Shown here: piece after piece, positions 10,626 through 20,706 of the stretch
Position numbering within the stretch: the first letter of the stretch is position 1
How the letters are laid out: every line of letters starts with the position of its first letter
Assembly (NCBI GenBank): GCA_021835845.1
Contig: JAKBJU010000018.1
Span: 1-44,077, forward strand
Origin: Pseudomonadota bacterium
GTDB taxonomy: Bacteria > Pseudomonadota > Gammaproteobacteria > Burkholderiales > JABEVD01
Direction of reading: 5' to 3'
Length of the DNA stretch: 44,077 bases
Made by a program: the position numbers and the translations under genes
Notes under the pieces: generated by a model
Database searches by the model: none
What the model was told of the DNA's origin: nothing
Seen by the model: the letters and a program-made list of their open reading frames with translations, nothing else

Positions 10626-11462
10626 ATGGATTTGTCTGAAGCGGTCAGGAAGGATGTGAAGGCCGCCCTCGAAGAAGATGTCGGGGGAGGGGATGTCACT
10701 GCGAATCTCATCCCGGAAGATGCCGTGGCACATGCCGCCGTGATCAGCCGGGAGAGTGCCGTGCTTTGCGGCACCCCCTGGTTCGAATCCTGTTTCAGAA
10801 TGCTCGACCCCGGTATCGAGATCGTTTGGCATTATCCCGAGGGCAGCCAGGTCGCACCAAACGATACGCTCTGCAACCTGAAAGGCAATGCGCGCGCCAT
10901 GCTCACTGCCGAGCGCAGCGCCCTCAATTTCCTGCAGTTGCTCTCAGGCGTTGCCAGCAAAACGAGAAAGTTCGTGGAGGCGGTCGCAGGTACGCATGCG
11001 CTTGTCATGGACACCCGAAAGACGCTTCCAGGACTCCGGGTTGCCGAAAAATACGCCGTGAGGGTGGGGGGAGGGAGCAATCAGCGTATGGGATTGCATG
11101 ATGCCATCCTCATCAAGGAAAACCATATCGCAGCGTGCGGCGGCGTGAAAGCCGTGCTGGCTGCGGCTGCGAAGGTACCCAAACCGGTTCAGATCGAGGT
11201 GGAGAGCATGAATGAGCTTGAAGATGCACTGGAAGCCGGCGCGAAGCTGATTTTGCTCGACAATTTCGATCTCGACGGCTTGAGGCGGGCGGTTCGATTC
11301 GTTGCGGGAAGGGCCGTTCTCGAGGCTTCCGGCGGCGTCAGTCTCGATACCGTGAGAAGCATCGCGCTCACCGGGGTCGACCGCATTTCCGTAGGCGAAC
11401 TCACCAAGGATGTGAAGGCGATCGACCTTTCCATGCGCCTCAAGGTTTCCATGCTCGCTTGA
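10626..11462 (+). CDS. nadC: Nicotinate-nucleotide pyrophosphorylase (quinolinate phosphoribosyltransferase)
   Basis: A 278-residue cytosolic enzyme making nicotinate mononucleotide from quinolinate and PRPP in de novo NAD synthesis. Motifs: EEDVGGGDVTANLI near the N-terminus, DTRKTLPGLRVAEKYAVRVG and GGGSNQRMGLHDAILIKENH in the middle, and EVESMNELEDAL and ILLDNFD in the barrel. It begins 15 bases after cydX, so it may be co-transcribed with the oxidase genes. It is convergent with the following GGDEF-EAL gene, leaving 13 bases between the stops. Confidence 0.95.
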   Translation: MDLSEAVRKDVKAALEEDVGGGDVTANLIPEDAVAHAAVISRESAVLCGTPWFESCFRMLDPGIEIVWHYPEGSQVAPNDTLCNLKGNARAMLTAERSALNFLQLLSGVASKTRKFVEAVAGTHALVMDTRKTLPGLRVAEKYAVRVGGGSNQRMGLHDAILIKENHIAACGGVKAVLAAAAKVPKPVQIEVESMNELEDALEAGAKLILLDNFDLDGLRRAVRFVAGRAVLEASGGVSLDTVRSIALTGVDRISVGELTKDVKAIDLSMRLKVSMLA

Positions 11463-11475
11463 ACATCGATGCCTT

Positions 11476-14424
11476 TCAGGTCCGGGATGCCAGCAGCTTT
11501 TCGAATTCGTCTGGCGGGAGAGGATGCGAGTAGAGGAAGCCCTGCCCAAAGTCACAGCCAGCTTCGACCAGAATCTCGTGCTGCGCAACAGTTTCTACGC
11601 CTTCCGCAACCACCTTCAACCCGAGCTTGTGGGCCATGGCGATGATGGCTTGGCAGATCACCAGGTCGTTTTCGTTGATATCGATATGGCTGATGTAGGA
11701 CTGGTCTATCTTGATGATGTCGATATCGAATGCCTTGAGATAGGACAGGGAAGAGTAGCCTGTTCCAAAGTCATCGATTGCCAGCTGGATGCCCGAATCG
11801 CGGAATTTCAGAAGCTTTTCGTTGACTTCCTTGCTCGGATTGAGCAGCATGCTCTCCGTGATTTCGACCGAAATGTGCCTCGGATCGAGTCCTTCCTGAT
11901 CGAGGTAATCCAGCCAGGAAATTTTTCCTTCCTGCGTGATCTGCAGAGGCGACTTGTTGATGCTGATCTGAATGAATTGTCCAGGGATATCGCTCCAGAT
12001 TTTTGCCTGATGAACGACTTCCCTGAACACCCAGTCCCCGATGGATACGATCATTCTGGATTCTTCGGCGATGGCGATGAATTCTGATGGACTCACCATG
12101 CCGCGCGAAGGATGCATCCAGCGAAGCAGCGCTTCAGCTTTCTTGATTTTGCGGCTCGGCAGTTCGACTATCGGTTGATAACAGACCCTGAACTGATCGG
12201 AAGCGAGTGCATTGCGCAACTCGTTGGCGATGAACAGGCGCATCTGGGCATTCTCCTGCAAAACAGGAGTGAAATAGCTGAAGCGGTTCTTTCCTTCGCT
12301 TTTCGCAGCATACATTGCCTGGTCTGCATTTTTGAACAGCACGTCAAGATCTTTCGTGTCGTTCGGATAAAGTGAAATCCCGATGCTTGCCGAAATGTGT
12401 ATGTTCTCCGATTCGATTTGAAAAGGGTCGGCAAGCGTAGATAGTATCTCCTGGGCAATGCGCTCGATCCCGGCAACATCAGCAAGTTCTGGAAGGATGA
12501 TGGTGAATTCGTCGCCGCCGAGCCTCGCGACAGTATCGGAGTCGCGCACACAGACGGAAATCCGCCTGGCTGCCTCGATCAGCAGCTGGTCTCCCTTGTC
12601 GTGTCCGAGAGTGTCGTTCACTTCCTTGAAGTGGTCCAGATCTACAAGCAGCAGGGCCATCGGGTTGCCTGACCTGTTGGAAAGCTTCGCCTCATGCTCC
12701 AGCCTGTCGTGAAACATCTGGCGATTGGGCAACCGGGTCAGGTCATCGAAATTCGCCTGCATCCAGACCAGTTTTTCGAACTCCTTTCTTTCGGTGATGT
12801 CTCGGCCTATGCCTATGACGGTCGTGATCTTCCCTGATGCATCATATTCGGCCGTGAGACGTATGTGGCTGCAGGTTTCCCTTCCGTTCTTGTCGTGCCA
12901 ACTCAGTTCGAACTGGGCGTTTTCCCCAGTTTCGAAAACTTCGCGGATTTTCTGTTCGTAGAGTTCCATTTCCTGCCCACCCGGGTACTCGGAGGGTCTC
13001 TTGCCAAGCAGCGAGGGCCTGCCACCCACGGTCATTTCGGCAAAAGCGGGATTCACGTAGATCCTTCGGCAATTCATGTCGTAGCGGGAGATCGAGTCAG
13101 GAGAGTTCTCGATCAGAGTGCGTGACTCCCGTTCCTTTGCAGCAAGCTCTGTGGTTCTTTCCTGTATCCTGGATTCGAGGGTGGCGTTCAATTCGTTGAT
13201 CTGGGAAATCTTCTGTTCGATTGCATCATTCATTGCAATGAAGCTTCCGGTCAGTTCGCCAAGCTCGTCCTTGCGTGTTCTGCCCTTCAGCAGTTGCGCA
13301 ACTCCCTTGTTTTTCAGATAGTCGTTCCCGGTTGCAAGCGCTCGGATGATGCGTGTCAGAATTTCGATGGGCTGAGAAATGGACGTGGCGAAATACCAGG
13401 ATAGGGGCAGGGTGAAAAGTACGCTTGCCGAAGCCAGCAGCCAGAGAATCTTGATCATTTCCAGGGTATTGTTCCGGATCAGTTCGCTGGATTCGAGTAT
13501 GGCGATGGATCCCTCCAGTACATTTCCGTTGTAGAGGGGCAGCATGCATTGGTAGTATCCGTTCCTGCCGGCGGAAATTTCGTTGAAAGTGATGCCATGC
13601 GTTCCCTTCTTTCCCCAATCGGGGGTCTGGTAGCTTTTCAAGGTGCCGGCTGCCTGGCCCGATGCGGCGAAAATGTTGATGTCGAAATTGGTCAGCTTGG
13701 AATACTGTTCGGCGAAATGCAGACCGATGGGTTGGGTCATGACGACAAACCCGAGCTGTTTTCGTTCGGGCTTGCCTGTGGTCGAATCGAATGCCTCGCC
13801 GACTATCGGAACATGGCTTTCCAGGGAGATCGCGCCATCGATGACAGCATACTGGATGGCATTTATTGGCCGGGCCTGATTGGAAAGCTCGCTCATGCCG
13901 GGAAGTGCCCTGGCACTGCGTGAGTCATCCCAATTGATTCCCTCGCCTGCCTGCACATTGACGACATGGAAGATCGGGGCAGACGAACGATCGACATAGC
14001 CGACGGCAATCGATCTGCCGTTCAGGAGCGTGAAGGAAATCAGTTTTCCGGCTGAATTGTAGATGGCGACTTTGCCTGCTCTTGCGACCAGCCCGATGCG
14101 CATGGTTTCCTGGGCAAGATGCTGGAACGTGTAGACGAGCGTACCGTGATCCAGATTCGACTTCGAGTATTGCGTCAGATACCAGATGGTCGAACCGAGA
14201 TTCTTCTGCTCTGCGAGCGTTCTCGAAGCTTCGAGAAGGTCGGCCTTGCGCCGATCAAGTCCGTCTTCGACGATGCTGTAAGCTCTGGTCAGGGATTCAT
14301 GGGACTGGTTAAGATTCTGCTGGCGAACGACCAGCGATACTGCGGCCATGTAGGCGATGGCAAGAACGATGCAGATGGCGATCGCGCCGAGCATGAACTT
14401 GTTCCTCAGGCTTCCCACCCTCAT
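11476..14424 (-). CDS. Membrane receptor with HAMP, PAS, GGDEF and EAL domains
   Basis: A 982-residue inner-membrane c-di-GMP enzyme. Order: TM helix (about 10-32), periplasmic sensor of ~290 residues, second TM (about 325-347), HAMP (about 348-405), short coiled coil, PAS (about 433-550, ending GIGRDITERKEFE), GGDEF (about 555-715, intact RLGGDEF at ~635 and an RDSD inhibitory site five residues before it), and EAL (about 730-978, EALLRW, DDFGTGYSSLSYLK, AEGVET). Both diguanylate cyclase and phosphodiesterase motifs look complete. The start overlaps the stop of the TorT-like gene by four bases (ATGA), implying coupled expression. The periplasmic domain probably reads the state of that binding protein. 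Confidence 0.9.
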   Translation of the reverse strand: MRVGSLRNKFMLGAIAICIVLAIAYMAAVSLVVRQQNLNQSHESLTRAYSIVEDGLDRRKADLLEASRTLAEQKNLGSTIWYLTQYSKSNLDHGTLVYTFQHLAQETMRIGLVARAGKVAIYNSAGKLISFTLLNGRSIAVGYVDRSSAPIFHVVNVQAGEGINWDDSRSARALPGMSELSNQARPINAIQYAVIDGAISLESHVPIVGEAFDSTTGKPERKQLGFVVMTQPIGLHFAEQYSKLTNFDINIFAASGQAAGTLKSYQTPDWGKKGTHGITFNEISAGRNGYYQCMLPLYNGNVLEGSIAILESSELIRNNTLEMIKILWLLASASVLFTLPLSWYFATSISQPIEILTRIIRALATGNDYLKNKGVAQLLKGRTRKDELGELTGSFIAMNDAIEQKISQINELNATLESRIQERTTELAAKERESRTLIENSPDSISRYDMNCRRIYVNPAFAEMTVGGRPSLLGKRPSEYPGGQEMELYEQKIREVFETGENAQFELSWHDKNGRETCSHIRLTAEYDASGKITTVIGIGRDITERKEFEKLVWMQANFDDLTRLPNRQMFHDRLEHEAKLSNRSGNPMALLLVDLDHFKEVNDTLGHDKGDQLLIEAARRISVCVRDSDTVARLGGDEFTIILPELADVAGIERIAQEILSTLADPFQIESENIHISASIGISLYPNDTKDLDVLFKNADQAMYAAKSEGKNRFSYFTPVLQENAQMRLFIANELRNALASDQFRVCYQPIVELPSRKIKKAEALLRWMHPSRGMVSPSEFIAIAEESRMIVSIGDWVFREVVHQAKIWSDIPGQFIQISINKSPLQITQEGKISWLDYLDQEGLDPRHISVEITESMLLNPSKEVNEKLLKFRDSGIQLAIDDFGTGYSSLSYLKAFDIDIIKIDQSYISHIDINENDLVICQAIIAMAHKLGLKVVAEGVETVAQHEILVEAGCDFGQGFLYSHPLPPDEFEKLLASRT

Positions 14425-15563
14425 GGCTTTGCGTGACCGATCTGTTCCGGTGAATAGGACAGGATGGGCAGGTATCCCTTGGGAGGAATGGAAGTGTCAA
14501 AGCTGTAGACTTCGTAGTTGCCGCTGTCCACCATGCCAAGATCGATCAGGATGACTTTGGGGATTTTCCTGCCTTCGAGATATTCGACTGCTGCGTCGGT
14601 CACCACTCTTGCCTGGCTGACGCCTTTGGTGTCGGCAGCAGCCGAGATTTCGCCATCCTGGATGAGTCCTGCGATCTCGCGCGTGAGATCGTAGGCCACT
14701 ATTCTGATTTTTCCCTGAAGCCTTGCTTCGCTGACGGGGAGCCGTGCCGCAGGAGCACAACCAGTGCATCCTATGATGTAGTCCAGGTTCTTCCCATGCC
14801 TTGCAATGATTCCCGCGGCCAGCTGAGACTGGATGATCCGGTCGCTGTCTCCGTAACGGATGTCCAGGATATGGACGCGGATTGGTGCGTCGCGGGCGGC
14901 TTCGCGCGTTCCTGCCACCTCTCCTTCCACCCAGCCAGCTCCGGATGGGCCGGGAAGCAGGGCAATGTTGACGGATTTCATGCCACGCTTCATGGCGTCA
15001 CGAATGACCCATTTTGTGGCATGGGTTCCCATCCCCTTCAGCGATGTGGTTACCTTCAGGACAAGATTGTCGCTGGTGCTGTCGTTGGCAAGCTCGAATA
15101 CCGGGATGCCGTGCCTTCTCGCCTTCTCGATCGAGGAATTGTTCGCTGTCATGCTGATGGGGGAGATCACGATAGCATCGTAACCCGCTGCGATTGCCTC
15201 GTCCATGATGCGAAGTTGACCGATCAGATCGTCATAGCCGTCGGCGGGAAGGATGTCCACGGATATGCCCAGCCGCTTTGCTTCACCAATGACACCGTAG
15301 CTGCATCCGACCCAGTAAGGGTCCTTGATGTGGGGAAAGATATAGGCGATTTTCCAATGCTTCGTGGCATGTTTCGCCATCGAGAATTGGCCATGCAGTG
15401 CATGACCCGTATCAAGCGCGTCATCCGCTGATTCGCCAAGGCTGTCCGGGGAATAGATCGAGTAGACCGGAACTGGGGCAAATCCGGAAGCCATGGTTGC
15501 CGGGACGACAAGGAAGGCGAGGAAGAAAAAAACCCCCTTGTCGAAGAAATTTCCCTCGGCCAT
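14421..15563 (-). CDS. TorT-like periplasmic substrate-binding protein
   Basis: A 380-residue secreted protein of the periplasmic-binding-protein type 1 fold. A hydrophobic signal segment (VFFFLAFLVVPATMASG) comes first, then KIAYIFPHIKDPYWVGCSYG, DILPADGYDDL, and AIVISPISMTANN, similar to sugar-binding proteins and to TorT, which senses trimethylamine N-oxide and signals through TorS. No ABC transporter genes are adjacent. Instead the gene overlaps a GGDEF-EAL receptor, so a signalling rather than uptake role is likely. The ligand is unknown. The start at 15563 lies 12 bases after the thrC stop, so it may share a transcript with thrC. Confidence 0.75.
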   Translation of the reverse strand: MAEGNFFDKGVFFFLAFLVVPATMASGFAPVPVYSIYSPDSLGESADDALDTGHALHGQFSMAKHATKHWKIAYIFPHIKDPYWVGCSYGVIGEAKRLGISVDILPADGYDDLIGQLRIMDEAIAAGYDAIVISPISMTANNSSIEKARRHGIPVFELANDSTSDNLVLKVTTSLKGMGTHATKWVIRDAMKRGMKSVNIALLPGPSGAGWVEGEVAGTREAARDAPIRVHILDIRYGDSDRIIQSQLAAGIIARHGKNLDYIIGCTGCAPAARLPVSEARLQGKIRIVAYDLTREIAGLIQDGEISAAADTKGVSQARVVTDAAVEYLEGRKIPKVILIDLGMVDSGNYEVYSFDTSIPPKGYLPILSYSPEQIGHAKP

Positions 15564-15575
15564 GGCTGAAGGAAG

Positions 15576-16697
15576 CTACTTCGCCAGGTTTTCGAGAATG
15601 ATTCTCTCGATAGCGTTTCTTGTCGCATCTACCGTGACCGGCCGCGTGCTCTGGGCGATCGCGGTGTCCGGATCCTTGAGCCCGTGCCCGGTGAGGGTGC
15701 AGACGATGGTGGAGCCTTCTTCTATCTTTCCTCGCTCAATATCCATCAGCACGCCTGCGAGCGAAGTTGCGGATGCGGGCTCGCAGAATATGCCCTCGCT
15801 TTGCGCGAGCAGCTTCTGCACCTTCAGGATTTCCGAGTCAGTGCATTCGTCGAACCAGCCGCCGGATTCCTCCTTGACGGTCCAGGCCTGTTTCCACGAA
15901 ACGGGATGGCCGATGCGGATTGCGGTTGCGACTGTCTCGGGGTCGTCAACGAAGGCGAGGCGGGAGAAAGGGGCGGAGCCGGCGGCCTGGTAGCCGAGCA
16001 TCCTCGGCCGCTTTGTCGCAGCCTTTGTCTTGTGGTAGGGGCATTTCCCTTCGCAGTGAACGCAGGACTGGGTGTTCTGGCAGACGGATTCAGAATAGCC
16101 GATCCAGTGCGCGGTGATGTTTCCCGCGTTGCCGACGGGAAGCGCGTGATAGTCCGGCGCATCCCCGAGCTCCTCGATGATTTCGAAGCTCGCCGTCTTC
16201 TGGCCCTGCAGCCTGAAAGGGTTCACGGAATTGACGATGGTCACGGGTGCGCTTTCGGCGACTTCGCGCACAAGGCGCATGCCGTCGTCGAAATTGCCGT
16301 TGATCTGGATCACGACCGAGCCGTGCATCATCGCCTGGGAGAGCTTGCCGAGCGCAATCTTGCCTTCCGGAATCAGCACGAATGAGGTGATGCCGGCGCG
16401 CGAGGCGTAGGCTGCCGCTGCCGCCGAAGTGTTGCCGGTGGAAGCGCAGATGATCGCTTTCGAGCCTGCTTCGACCGCCTTGGTCACCGCCATGGTCATG
16501 CCCCTGTCCTTGAAGGAACCGGTGGGGTTGAGCCCCTCGAATTTCACCAGGATGCGCACATCCTTGCCGAGTTTCCTTGGCAGGTTCTTGAGCTCGATGA
16601 GCGGCGTATTGCCTTCTCCCAATGAGACGATGGGAGTGTCGGCTCCAACCGGTAGCCTGTCCCTGTAGCGTTCGATGAGTCCGGTGTAGTGTGTCAT
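15576..16697 (-). CDS. thrC: Threonine synthase with a cysteine-rich insertion
   Basis: A 373-residue PLP enzyme converting O-phosphohomoserine to threonine. PLP Lys63 lies in [11 protein letters not shown], and [15 protein letters not shown] and LPVGNAGN form the cofactor pocket. The family core is complete. Odd: between GYSES and [14 protein letters not shown], where ordinary homologues have a short loop, there is an insertion with Cys206, Cys212, Cys215 and Cys219 plus His214 and His222, spaced C-x5-C-x2-C-x3-C like a metal or Fe-S ligand set. The gene follows hom with one base between stop and start, the usual threonine branch operon. Confidence 0.95.
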   Translation of the reverse strand: MTHYTGLIERYRDRLPVGADTPIVSLGEGNTPLIELKNLPRKLGKDVRILVKFEGLNPTGSFKDRGMTMAVTKAVEAGSKAIICASTGNTSAAAAAYASRAGITSFVLIPEGKIALGKLSQAMMHGSVVIQINGNFDDGMRLVREVAESAPVTIVNSVNPFRLQGQKTASFEIIEELGDAPDYHALPVGNAGNITAHWIGYSESVCQNTQSCVHCEGKCPYHKTKAATKRPRMLGYQAAGSAPFSRLAFVDDPETVATAIRIGHPVSWKQAWTVKEESGGWFDECTDSEILKVQKLLAQSEGIFCEPASATSLAGVLMDIERGKIEEGSTIVCTLTGHGLKDPDTAIAQSTRPVTVDATRNAIERIILENLAK

Positions 16698-16698
16698 T

Positions 16699-18015
16699 TC
16701 AGTTCCTGTTGAGTTCTTCGAGTCTGATCTTCTTGACGCTTCCGGAAATCACGGAAAGCGCCTCGATTTTCGTGATGGCGCAGTCGATGTGTTTCTCCAG
16801 AGTGCGATGGGTGAGCATGATGATGTCCACATGCTTCTCGCCCTCGACCGGCTCCTTCTGAACCATGGCATCGATGGAGATGCCGAGGTCGGCGAGAATT
16901 CGCGTCACATCCGCAAGCACTCCCGGTTTGTCGAATGCGCGCATCCTGAGGTAATAGGCGGTTTCCACTTCACTCATCGGCAATATCGCGACATCCGACA
17001 TCGCATCGGGCTGGAAGGCGAGATGGGGGACGCGGTGTTCCGGGTCCGAAGTGTGCATCCGCGTGACATCCACGAGATCGGCCACCACGGCGGATGCCGT
17101 GGGTTCGGATCCTGCGCCTGCGCCGTAATACATGGTCGCCCCGACCGCATCGCCCTTCACCAGGATGGCGTTCATCACGCCTTCCACGTTCGCGATCAGG
17201 CGCTTCGCCGGAATCAATGTGGGATGGACGCGAAGCTCTATGCCTTTTTCGGTGCGCTTGGTGATCCCCAGCAGCTTGATTCTGTAGCCCAGTTCTTCGG
17301 CATAGGTGATGTCTTCGCGGGTCAGCTTCGAAATGCCTTCAGTGTAGGCCTTGTCGAACTGGGTCGGGATGCCGAAGGCGATCGAGGCCATGATGGTGAG
17401 CTTGTGCGCGGCATCGATGCCTTCGATGTCGAAAGTGGGGTCGAGCTCCGCGTAACCGAGGGCCTGCGCATCCTTCAAGGCGTCCTCGAAGCTCGCGCCC
17501 TTCTCGCGCATCTCCGAGAGAATGTAGTTGCTGGTGCCGTTGATGATGCCTGCGATCCATTCTATGCGGTTGGCGGTCAGCCCTTCGCGCAGCGCCTTGA
17601 TGATCGGGATGCCGCCTGCCACAGCGGCCTCGAAGGCGACGATCACCCCCGCCTTTTGGGCTGCCGCGAAGATTTCGTTGCCGTACAGGGCGAGCAGTGC
17701 CTTGTTTGCCGTCACCACATGTTTGCCGTTCCTGATCGCTTCCAGCACGAGTTGGCGTGCAACCGTGGTGCCGCCGATCAGTTCGACCGCGATGTCTATT
17801 TCCGGGCTGGACACCACCTTGAAGGCATCATCCGTCACCATGGCCGAGCCGTCCGCGAGCTTCTTCGCCTTTTCGATATCGCGGTCTGCGATCATGGCGA
17901 TGCGGATTTCCCGGCCCGCCCTGCGGGTGATTTCTTCCGCATTCCTGGACAACACCCGGAAGGTTCCGGAGCCCACGGTGCCGATTCCCAAAAGGCCTAC
18001 ATTGATTGCTTTCAT
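16699..18015 (-). CDS. hom: Homoserine dehydrogenase
   Basis: A 438-residue enzyme reducing aspartate semialdehyde to homoserine. It begins [19 protein letters not shown], the NAD(P)-binding fold, has the catalytic-region motif [13 protein letters not shown] and the [15 protein letters not shown] segment, and ends with an ACT domain (about 355-438, [20 protein letters not shown]) typical of feedback control by threonine. The start at 18015 matches family length. The open frame continues far upstream, but that part is antiparallel noise inside alaA and is rejected. It lies upstream of thrC and 29 bases downstream of alaA. Confidence 0.96.
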   Translation of the reverse strand: MKAINVGLLGIGTVGSGTFRVLSRNAEEITRRAGREIRIAMIADRDIEKAKKLADGSAMVTDDAFKVVSSPEIDIAVELIGGTTVARQLVLEAIRNGKHVVTANKALLALYGNEIFAAAQKAGVIVAFEAAVAGGIPIIKALREGLTANRIEWIAGIINGTSNYILSEMREKGASFEDALKDAQALGYAELDPTFDIEGIDAAHKLTIMASIAFGIPTQFDKAYTEGISKLTREDITYAEELGYRIKLLGITKRTEKGIELRVHPTLIPAKRLIANVEGVMNAILVKGDAVGATMYYGAGAGSEPTASAVVADLVDVTRMHTSDPEHRVPHLAFQPDAMSDVAILPMSEVETAYYLRMRAFDKPGVLADVTRILADLGISIDAMVQKEPVEGEKHVDIIMLTHRTLEKHIDCAITKIEALSVISGSVKKIRLEELNRN

Positions 18016-18044
18016 GTCTAGTCTTTTCGTCGATTGATTTGAAG

Positions 18045-19286
18045 TCAGGAAATATGGCGCCTGCGGTATTGATCCAGGAAGCGTTCTATGCGCCCGATGG
18101 CCTCGTTGAGATCGTCGACATTCGGCAAGAACACCACCCTGAAATGATCGGGTTCCATCCAGTTGAATCCCGTCCCCTGAACCACGAGCACCCGTTCCTT
18201 CTGAAGGAGTTCCAGAACGAATTGCTGGTCGTCCGCGATCGGATACATTTTCGGGTCCAGCTTCGGGAAAAGATACATCGCGGCTTTCGGCTTGACGCAG
18301 CTCACTCCCGGAATCGCGCTCAGCAGTTCCCAGGCGGCATCCCTTTGCTTGCAAAGGCGGCCGCTTGGGGCAACCAGATCGTCGATGCTCTGGTATCCCC
18401 CCAGCGCGGTCTGTATCCCGTATTGGGCGGGAACATTGGCGCAAAGCCGCATCGAGGCGAGCATGGTGAGCCCCTCGATATAATCCCGTGCATGATGTTT
18501 TTCTCCGGAGACCACGAGCCATCCCGCCCGGTATCCGGCAGCCCGGTAATTCTTGGAAAGCCCGTTGAAGGTGATGCACAACACATCTCCGGCGAGCGAC
18601 GCGATGGAGGTATGCGCATGTCCGTCGTAAAGCACCTTGTCGTAGATTTCGTCGGAATAGAGGATGAGCTGGTGAGTTCTTGCGATTTCGACGATTTCCT
18701 CGAGAAGCGCTACCGGATAGAGCGCCCCGGTCGGATTGTTGGGATTGATGAGCACGATGGCGCGGGTGTTCGGCGTGATTTTTCCGCGGATATCGTCGCA
18801 ATCGGGCAGCCAGTCCGACTGTTCGTCGCAGATGTAATGGACGGGATTGCCGCCCGCGAGCGTCACTGCTGCCGTCCAGAGCGGGTAATCCGGAGAGGGA
18901 ATCAGCACTTCGTCGCCGTTGTTGAGCAGGCCCTGCATCGCCATCACGATCAGTTCCGAAACCCCGTTTCCGATATAAATGTCCTCGATCCGGACATTCT
19001 GGATTTTCTTTTCCTGCGTGTAGTGCATGATCGCCTTGCGCGCAGAGAACAGGCCGTTCGAATCCGAATAGCCGGATGCATTGGGAAGGTTGCGGATCAC
19101 GTCCTGGATGATTTCTTCCGGCGCACCGAAGCCGAAGGGAGCGGGGTTCCCGATATTGAGCTTGATGATGCGGTGCCCTTCTTCTTCCATCTGCCTGGCA
19201 TGATTCATCACCGGCCCCCTGATGTCGTAGCAGACGTTGGCAAGTTTGGCTGATTTTTGAACTGGTTGCACGAATTCTGTCCTCAT
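18045..19286 (-). CDS. alaA: Alanine-synthesising aminotransferase AlaA
   Basis: A 413-residue class I PLP aminotransferase that forms alanine from pyruvate and glutamate. It closely follows E. coli AlaA (YfbQ): ANVCYDIRGPV, KLNIGNPAPFGF, IYIGNGVSELI, INPNNPTGALY, the PLP-Lys motif FNGLSKNYRAAGYRAGW, and ASMRLCANVPAQYGIQTALG. The start at 19286 (MRTEFVQPVQKSAKL) is preferred; the open frame extends to 19418, but those residues are translated from intergenic sequence containing the alaC-end remnant. No strong ribosome site is visible. It lies in an apparent alaC-alaA-hom-thrC run. Confidence 0.92.
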   Translation of the reverse strand: MRTEFVQPVQKSAKLANVCYDIRGPVMNHARQMEEEGHRIIKLNIGNPAPFGFGAPEEIIQDVIRNLPNASGYSDSNGLFSARKAIMHYTQEKKIQNVRIEDIYIGNGVSELIVMAMQGLLNNGDEVLIPSPDYPLWTAAVTLAGGNPVHYICDEQSDWLPDCDDIRGKITPNTRAIVLINPNNPTGALYPVALLEEIVEIARTHQLILYSDEIYDKVLYDGHAHTSIASLAGDVLCITFNGLSKNYRAAGYRAGWLVVSGEKHHARDYIEGLTMLASMRLCANVPAQYGIQTALGGYQSIDDLVAPSGRLCKQRDAAWELLSAIPGVSCVKPKAAMYLFPKLDPKMYPIADDQQFVLELLQKERVLVVQGTGFNWMEPDHFRVVFLPNVDDLNEAIGRIERFLDQYRRRHIS

Positions 19287-19291
19287 TGAGT

Positions 19292-19362
19292 TCAGGAAAG
19301 GCCGTCCTTCTTGAACATGTCTTTGATGCCGCGCACTGCCTGTCTGATGCGGGCCTCGTTTT
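19292..19362 (-). pseudogene. Duplicated C-terminal fragment of alaC
   Basis: On the minus strand this reads [21 protein letters not shown] and then a stop, nearly identical to the end of AlaC ([21 protein letters not shown]). At DNA level 61 bp (19302-19362) match 19433-19493 with three mismatches at an offset of 131 bp. It is the tail of a second copy whose body has been lost. Confidence 0.85.
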
Positions 19363-19422
19363 GGCTCCGGCATAACATCGTTATGAGGCCGATGTGAGCC
19401 TCCACCGAAACTCGGCACATAA

Positions 19423-20607
19423 TCATATCAAACCGTCCTTCTTGAACATTTCCTTGATTCCGCGCACTGCCTGTCTGATGCGGGCCTCGTTTTCAATCAA
19501 TGCGAAGCGCACATGGTCGTCGCCATATTCTCCGAATCCGATTCCGGGAGAGATGGCGACCTTGGCCTCATGCAGGAGCTTTTTCGCGAATTCCAGGGAG
19601 CCCATTTCGAGATAGGGATCGGGAATTTTCGCCCATACATACATGCTCGCCTTCGGATTTTCGACATTCCATCCCGCGCCGTGCAACCCCGAAACCAGAA
19701 CGTCCCGCCTTTTCTGGTACATTTGCCTGATTTCCTCGACGCATTCCTGAGGCCCTTCGAGCGCCAGGATGGAGGCCACCTGGATGGGCGTGAACGTGCC
19801 GTAATCGTGATAGCTTTTCATCCTGGCCAGGGCTGCGACGAGATCGCGGTTACCGACCATGAATCCGACGCGCCATCCGGCCATGTTGTAGCTCTTGCTC
19901 ATGGTGAAGAATTCGACCGCGACATCGGAGGCGCCGGGGACTTCCATGATCGAAGGAGCCCTGTAGCCGTCGAAAACGATGTCGGCATAGGCGAGATCAT
20001 GAACCACGTAAATGCCGTGCTCCTTCGCCAGGCTGACGACGCGCTCGAAAAAGGGCAGTTCCACGCACTGGGCGGTCGGGTTGCTGGGGAAATTCAGGAT
20101 CAGCATTTTCGGTTTGGGATAGGAATCCCGGATTGCCTTTTCGAGTTCCTCGAAAAAATCGATCCCCGGCGTCATCGGAATGTGGCGTATGTCCGCCCCT
20201 GCGATGACCGGGCCGTAAATGTGGATCGGATAGCTCGGATTGGGAACCAGCACGATGTCGCCTGAACCCAGGGTGGCGAGCGCGAGGTGGGCGATGCCTT
20301 CCTTGGACCCTATCGTGACGATGGCCTCCTTTTCCGGGTCGAGATCGACATCGAAGCGGCGCTTGTACCAGTTGCAGATGGCGCGGCGCAGCCGCGGGAT
20401 GCCCTTCGAGACGGAATAGCGGTGGGTTGCGCCTTTTTTCGCCGTCTCGATCATCTTGTCGAGGATGTGCTGCGGGGTAGGCTGGTCCGGGTTGCCCATG
20501 GAAAGGTCGATGATGTCTTCGCCGGCCTTGCGCGCAGCCGCCTTGAGTTCTCCCGTGATGTTGAAAACATAGGGGGGCAGCCGCTTGATCCTGTAAAACT
20601 CTTCCAT
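19423..20607 (-). CDS. alaC: Glutamate-pyruvate aminotransferase AlaC
   Basis: A 394-residue class I aminotransferase matching AlaC (YfdZ): it starts [20 protein letters not shown], then [44 protein letters not shown] and the PLP-Lys motif [15 protein letters not shown]. It makes alanine from pyruvate in the cytosol and is encoded just upstream of alaA, giving two alanine transaminases of different subgroups side by side, followed by the threonine branch. The last ~20 codons are duplicated 131 bp downstream. Confidence 0.93.
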   Translation of the reverse strand: MEEFYRIKRLPPYVFNITGELKAAARKAGEDIIDLSMGNPDQPTPQHILDKMIETAKKGATHRYSVSKGIPRLRRAICNWYKRRFDVDLDPEKEAIVTIGSKEGIAHLALATLGSGDIVLVPNPSYPIHIYGPVIAGADIRHIPMTPGIDFFEELEKAIRDSYPKPKMLILNFPSNPTAQCVELPFFERVVSLAKEHGIYVVHDLAYADIVFDGYRAPSIMEVPGASDVAVEFFTMSKSYNMAGWRVGFMVGNRDLVAALARMKSYHDYGTFTPIQVASILALEGPQECVEEIRQMYQKRRDVLVSGLHGAGWNVENPKASMYVWAKIPDPYLEMGSLEFAKKLLHEAKVAISPGIGFGEYGDDHVRFALIENEARIRQAVRGIKEMFKKDGLI

Positions 20608-20706
20608 TGGGCTCTTGATCGTGGGGGCGGAAAGACTCGCGCGAATCTTCCGCGAAAAGCTATAATCTTACCTGAGCGCGAATTATGCCGCAAATGGAGA
20701 AACCGC

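Noticed and set aside
18016-18801. N-terminal extension giving a 700-residue homoserine dehydrogenase
   Set aside because: The extra part overlaps alaA in another frame and is low-complexity Arg-rich. The family start [15 protein letters not shown] is at 18015.
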